DNA from: Bacteroidota bacterium
Lineage (GTDB): Bacteria; Bacteroidota; Bacteroidia; Chitinophagales; Chitinophagaceae
DNA length: 10,552 nucleotides
Assembly (NCBI GenBank): GCA_023386855.1
Contig: JAEWIW010000139.1
Coordinates: forward strand, 1-10,552
Direction of reading: 5' to 3'
A program made the translations under genes and the position numbers. Positions 7,186-10,552 of the stretch are shown here, one piece after another (position 1 is the first letter of the stretch; each line of letters starts with the position of its first letter). The notes below the pieces were generated by a model, which searched no databases, was not told the origin of the DNA, and saw only the letters and a list, made by a program, of their open reading frames with translations.

Positions 7186-7401
7186 TCAGGCAGGCATTTT
7201 ATCATCCACCCTGAACGACACTTTACAAATGATACCATAGGAGGTAGCCTTACCTTCCTTTACATGCACTTTAAAGTCCTTGATCCAGATAGAATCTACG
7301 TTGTGCACGGTTTTGGTGACTTCTTCGAGACAGTTTTTAACGGCATCATCAAAGCTTTTTTCGGAAGAGGCAATAACTTCAATAACTTTTACAATTGACA
7401 T
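7186..7401 (-). CDS. Dodecin-like flavin-binding-family protein
   Basis: This 71-residue protein has the normal size for a dodecin, a small protein that assembles into a hollow 12-subunit sphere storing or buffering flavins. The fold order is visible: strand VKVIEVIASS, helix (about 16-32, FDDAVKNCLEEVTKTV), strand around 36-47, and a last strand ending CKVSFRVDD. Aligned by eye with the halobacterial protein, the flavin-stacking tryptophan position is Ser37 (NVDS) and the flavin-contacting glutamine position is Gly56 (SYGI). A tryptophan is present, but two residues away (Trp39). It may therefore bind another ligand, or bind flavin differently. It is the first gene of a probable two-gene unit with the DUF937-like protein. 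No Shine-Dalgarno sequence or clear promoter motif is seen upstream. Confidence 0.88.
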   Translation of the reverse strand: MSIVKVIEVIASSEKSFDDAVKNCLEEVTKTVHNVDSIWIKDFKVHVKEGKATSYGIICKVSFRVDDKMPA

Positions 7402-7503
7402 ACATGTAATATTTAATGGTTAACAATAAGCATTAAAGGATATTCAACATGTAGGGCGGGATAATTAAGGTACGATGATTATTTGAAGCCTGCCAACTTA
7501 TTT

Positions 7504-7538
7504 TAGTGAATAGTGATTAGTGATTAGTGACTAGTGCG
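7504..7538. repeat. Five tandem copies of a 7-base unit, TAGTGAN
   Basis: The copies are TAGTGAA, TAGTGAT, TAGTGAT, TAGTGAC and TAGTGCG, back to back, ending two bases before the stop codon of the T9SS-secreted protein. Only the last copy departs from the TAGTGA core. The array is non-coding and lies in the 139-base gap downstream of that gene and upstream of the dodecin-like gene. Confidence 0.85.
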
Positions 7539-7540
7539 TG

Positions 7541-9292
7541 CTAGATTTTCCTGAAAGAAATAATTTCCTTACCAGCCCTGATAAAATAGGTGCCTGCGGG
7601 AAGTGCGTTAACATCAACAGGAATTATTGTATTACCTGTGGAAGCCGGAACAGGTATACGTTTCAGGATATGTCCCGAAGCATTAATTATTGCCAGTTCT
7701 TTAGCTGAATTAGATTTAAGCACCACCTGTAAGCTTGAATGAACCGGGTTGGGATAGGCGGTGGAGGAAGTATTCTGAAAGGACCTCACCAGGATGACTT
7801 TACTAAAAGATTCTACACCATCATGGCTTACTATCTTAAGCCTGTAATGTGCATCTCCTGTTGAAGGATTTTCATCCGTAAAAGAATAAGATGAAGAAGT
7901 TTTTCCCGGAACACTGAAGACATAGCCAATAGGTTTGAAGGCTTTTCCGTCAACACTTTTTTCAATAGTATAATTAGAAATATTTTCTTCGTTTTGAGTT
8001 GCCCATCCCAGTACAACTTTTTCATTAAGCCCTGTTGCATAAAAAGAAAGCAAATGAACAGGCAAGGCAAGTTCATTATTGGAAAGAGCAACAACGGAAA
8101 AATCATTGTCAATGGAACCCGCTAGGTAGATGCGGTTTTGGAAAGCAGTGGTTGTATATGCGTGTATTGGCATTTCAAGTGAAACTATAGAGGTTCCCTG
8201 GTTGCCAAAATTTTCATCAGGATTGCCATTACTAAGTAATCTAACAGCTAAATACTTATGATCTGTTTCGCCCGCTACTAAAATTGAGCCGTTTTGTTGA
8301 AGTGAAATCCCAGATAAATTTTCGATTGAATTCGCTGACACACTAATCGATTTTTTCCCAACTGAATTAAAGGAGCTATCCAAACTTCCATTTACTTTTA
8401 GTTTAGCCACCAAAAAATCATCATTTGAAGTTCCTCCTACCCAAATTCTTTTTTCTTGATCAATTTTTATTTCTTTTAATTTATCATCTATTGAAACATC
8501 AATTTTAGACAAACCAGTTGAATTAAAACCGAACGTTGGATCAATTGAACCTGAACTTTGTAACCGCATAATAAATAGATCATAGTCTGAATTTACATAT
8601 GTTCCTCCAACAATTATTTTACCATCTGGTTGAACACAGACAGCAACCCCTTCACTCATCCCAGTCCCCAAGTTTTCAATTATTACCCCTGTGTTAGACT
8701 CAGAAGCATTTCCAAAAGCATTATCAAGAGTTCCATTTGAAATTAATCGAGCTATAAAGAAAGCATTGTTCGTTATTCCTGTTACATAAATCTTTTCATC
8801 ACTCCCTATTGCTATAGAATTAATTTTATCGTCATAAGAACTTAAGCCTAAAATTAGCCTGCCTGCAGTTCCAAATGAAGAATCAAGTTTTCCATTTGAC
8901 ATTAATTTTACGATAAGAGCCTCATGATCCCCATATACACTAATCGATGAACCTACTATTAAAATGGAATTATCCTTTAACACAATACAAGATTCGGCAA
9001 AATCTAATACTGCCCCACTTATTGTAACTGAACCATCACCTGAGAAAGATGTATCGAAAGATCCATTAATATTTAATCGTACAACCGATATATCATTGTC
9101 ATCCAAGTGATAGGAATTTCCAACCAAAATTACTTTGCCATTTGCTTGAGTAGCAATCGCTCTTATTTGATCAGTTCCAAGACCTGAAAACTTTAATTTT
9201 CCGTTTGAGTTAAAAGAATTATCTAATCCAACTTGCGAAAAAGTATTAATTGATAGAAACACCAATACACTAAGAGTAATAAATCTCTTCAT
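7541..9292 (-). CDS. Secreted delta-60-repeat beta-propeller protein with T9SS type A sorting domain
   Basis: An ATG at 9352 is in frame, but I prefer the one at 9292 because it begins a clean signal peptide (MKRFITLSVLVFLSINTFS). This gives 583 residues. Seven repeats of the delta-60 type begin with L/I/F-D-x-S/T/A-F motifs at about residues 23, 79, 136, 189, 250, 304 and 358, and most carry a G-K-I-x-V-x-G core and an (A/V)-R/K-L strand. Seven copies suit a seven-bladed propeller. A fibronectin-III-like segment follows (about 410-505, ISNYTIEKSVDGK, YRLKIV). Last is a Por secretion tail (about 510-583) with YPNP and LPAGTYFIR, the signal for export by the type IX system and cell-surface attachment. 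The function is unknown, probably binding or adhesion. The repeat region is distinctly A/T-rich against neighbouring genes. No partner gene is adjacent. Confidence 0.9.
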   Translation of the reverse strand: MKRFITLSVLVFLSINTFSQVGLDNSFNSNGKLKFSGLGTDQIRAIATQANGKVILVGNSYHLDDNDISVVRLNINGSFDTSFSGDGSVTISGAVLDFAESCIVLKDNSILIVGSSISVYGDHEALIVKLMSNGKLDSSFGTAGRLILGLSSYDDKINSIAIGSDEKIYVTGITNNAFFIARLISNGTLDNAFGNASESNTGVIIENLGTGMSEGVAVCVQPDGKIIVGGTYVNSDYDLFIMRLQSSGSIDPTFGFNSTGLSKIDVSIDDKLKEIKIDQEKRIWVGGTSNDDFLVAKLKVNGSLDSSFNSVGKKSISVSANSIENLSGISLQQNGSILVAGETDHKYLAVRLLSNGNPDENFGNQGTSIVSLEMPIHAYTTTAFQNRIYLAGSIDNDFSVVALSNNELALPVHLLSFYATGLNEKVVLGWATQNEENISNYTIEKSVDGKAFKPIGYVFSVPGKTSSSYSFTDENPSTGDAHYRLKIVSHDGVESFSKVILVRSFQNTSSTAYPNPVHSSLQVVLKSNSAKELAIINASGHILKRIPVPASTGNTIIPVDVNALPAGTYFIRAGKEIISFRKI

Positions 9293-9482
9293 TCTAAAAA
9301 ATTTTATAGGAACAGAATTTGTGGAGTTCTTCGATAGGAATGGAATCGCCAAGTTTTAAAAATTTAAATCATAATACAAGTGATTTAATTCGCAATGAAA
9401 GAATTTAAGCGTCAACACTATTGCGGCTATAAATGTTTACTATCAGATCATAATTGCATATATTGAGTGGAATAATCACATT

Positions 9483-9944
9483 ATGAAAAAATTCATTTTA
9501 TATATCCCATTCATCTTCTCCCTGTTGATTGTAACAAACCTTAGCGCCCAACAGCCTGCACCTAAAGCAGTGCTGAACCATATCGCCCACTATGTTTCTA
9601 ACCTTGAAAGAAGCACGGTATTCTACAGGGATATTATTGGATTGGACACGATTCCTGAACCCTTCCACGATGGTAAACATACCTGGTTCAGCGTTGGACC
9701 TAAAAGTCACCTTCACCTGATCGCAGGCGCATCCAGGCAAACCGCCCAGGATAAGAATGCACACCTCTGCTTTTCAGTGCCATCTGTGGATGAATTTATC
9801 ACACGCCTTACCAATAAGAGCATAGAATTTGAAAGCTGGAACGGTAATAAGAACACCTATACCAAAAGAGTGGATGGTGTTAAACAGATCTATTTCAAGG
9901 ACCCGGATGGATACTGGCTGGAAATTAATGATGCAAGGGAATAA
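9483..9944 (+). CDS. Exported VOC-family (glyoxalase/bleomycin-resistance fold) protein
   Basis: This 153-residue protein has a signal peptide (about 1-22, hydrophobic FILYIPFIFSLLIV then NLSAQQ), so it is expected in the periplasm or outside the cell. There is no lipobox cysteine. The rest is a single VOC domain: LNHIAHYVSNLERSTVFYRD at the start, then LHLI, HLCFSV and FKDPDGYWLEI. Likely metal ligands are His33, His78, His94 and Glu147, all present, so a metal-dependent reaction such as glyoxalase-type isomerisation or ring cleavage is possible, but the substrate is unknown. It is the only plus-strand gene, divergent from the propeller gene by 190 A/T-rich bases and convergent with recB. 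A weak promoter candidate is TTTA (9436-9439), 19 bases, then TATATTGA (9459-9466), only partly matching the Bacteroidota consensus. Confidence 0.88.
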   Translation: MKKFILYIPFIFSLLIVTNLSAQQPAPKAVLNHIAHYVSNLERSTVFYRDIIGLDTIPEPFHDGKHTWFSVGPKSHLHLIAGASRQTAQDKNAHLCFSVPSVDEFITRLTNKSIEFESWNGNKNTYTKRVDGVKQIYFKDPDGYWLEINDARE

Positions 9945-9949
9945 ATTTA

Positions 9950-10552
9950 TTAAACACTGGCACCCGATAGTAAATGGTCAATTTTTTCCATCTGTTCAGA
10001 AGTTGGCCTGGCTATAAATATGCCTTCGCTCCGGCCTACTCTTATTCCACGAACAAATAAATATATAACGCCTCCAAAATCACGGTTAAAATCAAATGAA
10101 GGACCCACACGGCTTTCAAGGTATTTTTTAACAGCTACAGTATAAATAAGGTATTGAAGATGGTAATTATTCTCATTCATGGCATCCATCAATGCACCTG
10201 AATTATAGTCCTCTATTGAATCACCAAGAAAATTGGACTTCCAGTCCAGCACATAATATTTTCCGTTATATTCAAAAAACAAATCAATCTTACCATTCAT
10301 GATACCCTGTAATGCGGGCAGTTGCTTTACACTGAGTTGCATTCCGCCTTCTGCCATGGTGAGTAAGGCCTTCACATTTATTTCCGGCAGTGTAAAATCA
10401 AATTCAAATTCATGGATCTTCAATCCAGGTTCAATCCTTGATAATAATAAGTTTTCTTCCCCGGTATTGATTTCCACGTTCATCACCTGCTCCAGCATTC
10501 GTTTTAACATGATGGAATACTGTTCCTGTTGCAAGGGAGCATATTTTTTTAC
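9950..10552 (-). CDS. recB: RecB (exodeoxyribonuclease V beta subunit), C-terminal nuclease domain, 5' end outside the window
   Basis: The frame is open to the right edge, and 200 residues plus the stop are visible. A TTG at 10534 is in frame but is not the real start, because the frame continues beyond it (VKKYAP). The fragment is the RecB nuclease domain. The catalytic residues are in place: Asp in GKIDL (visible residue 90), Asp and Lys in LDWKS (103 and 105), and Gln in NNYHLQYLIYT (133). FGGVIYLFVRG and GIF near the end are also typical of RecB. With RecC and RecD this enzyme unwinds and degrades double-strand ends and loads RecA at Chi sites. The helicase part should lie to the right. 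The stop is 5 bases from the stop of the convergent VOC gene, leaving no room for a separate terminator. Confidence 0.9.
   Translation of the reverse strand, partial: VKKYAPLQQEQYSIMLKRMLEQVMNVEINTGEENLLLSRIEPGLKIHEFEFDFTLPEINVKALLTMAEGGMQLSVKQLPALQGIMNGKIDLFFEYNGKYYVLDWKSNFLGDSIEDYNSGALMDAMNENNYHLQYLIYTVAVKKYLESRVGPSFDFNRDFGGVIYLFVRGIRVGRSEGIFIARPTSEQMEKIDHLLSGASV

Noticed and set aside
9293..9352. Upstream ATG at 9352 as start of the T9SS-secreted protein
   Set aside because: It adds 20 residues in front of a typical signal peptide, and exported proteins of this class begin at the MKR-type start, so 9292 is preferred.
9436..9466. Promoter for the VOC gene (TTTA, 19 bases, TATATTGA)
   Set aside because: Spacing fits the Bacteroidota consensus, but each box has mismatches and the region is A/T-rich enough for this to arise by chance; mentioned only in the gene entry.
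10532..10534. In-frame TTG as start of a 194-residue protein at the right edge
   Set aside because: The frame stays open to the window edge and the domain is the C-terminal end of the much longer RecB, so the gene is simply cut off.

Overview
The window looks like chromosomal DNA from a member of the Bacteroidota, most likely a Chitinophagaceae-type or related environmental lineage. The main evidence is a secreted protein ending in a type IX secretion (T9SS) type A sorting domain, A/T-rich start regions that mostly lack a Shine-Dalgarno sequence, and the family style of the histidine kinases, the dodecin and the RecB tail. No family assignment could be checked by a search. All genes but one lie on the minus strand. 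I saw no tRNA, rRNA, CRISPR array, insertion sequence or phage gene.

From left to right: (1) positions 1-2031 hold a membrane two-component system. An OmpR-type response regulator is followed by its sensor kinase, which overlaps it by one base and runs off the left edge only a few residues before its expected end. (2) Positions 2032-2471 are a 440-base gap with no credible protein gene, but with three terminator-like hairpins, two facing left and one facing right. (3) Positions 2472-3911 encode a 12-helix MFS transporter with an unusually basic cytoplasmic tail. (4) Positions 4085-6433 encode a soluble orphan histidine kinase with four PAS-like domains. (5) Positions 6598-7401 hold a two-gene unit, a dodecin-like protein followed by a DUF937-like protein with a C-terminal EF-hand. 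It is closed by a long hairpin. (6) Positions 7541-9292 encode a secreted delta-60-repeat beta-propeller with a T9SS sorting domain, noticeably A/T-richer than its neighbours, with a 7-base tandem repeat just past its stop. (7) Positions 9483-9944, the only plus-strand gene, encode an exported VOC/glyoxalase-fold protein. (8) From 9950 to the right edge is the C-terminal nuclease domain of RecB, convergent with the VOC gene and only 5 bases from it.

The genes do not form one obvious pathway. The clear functional units are the regulator-sensor pair and the dodecin/DUF937-like pair. Nothing here convincingly amounts to a new multi-gene system. The points most worth a second look are the hairpin-rich gap, the dodecin that appears to lack the canonical flavin-stacking residues, its EF-hand partner, the exported VOC protein and the compositional contrast inside the T9SS protein.
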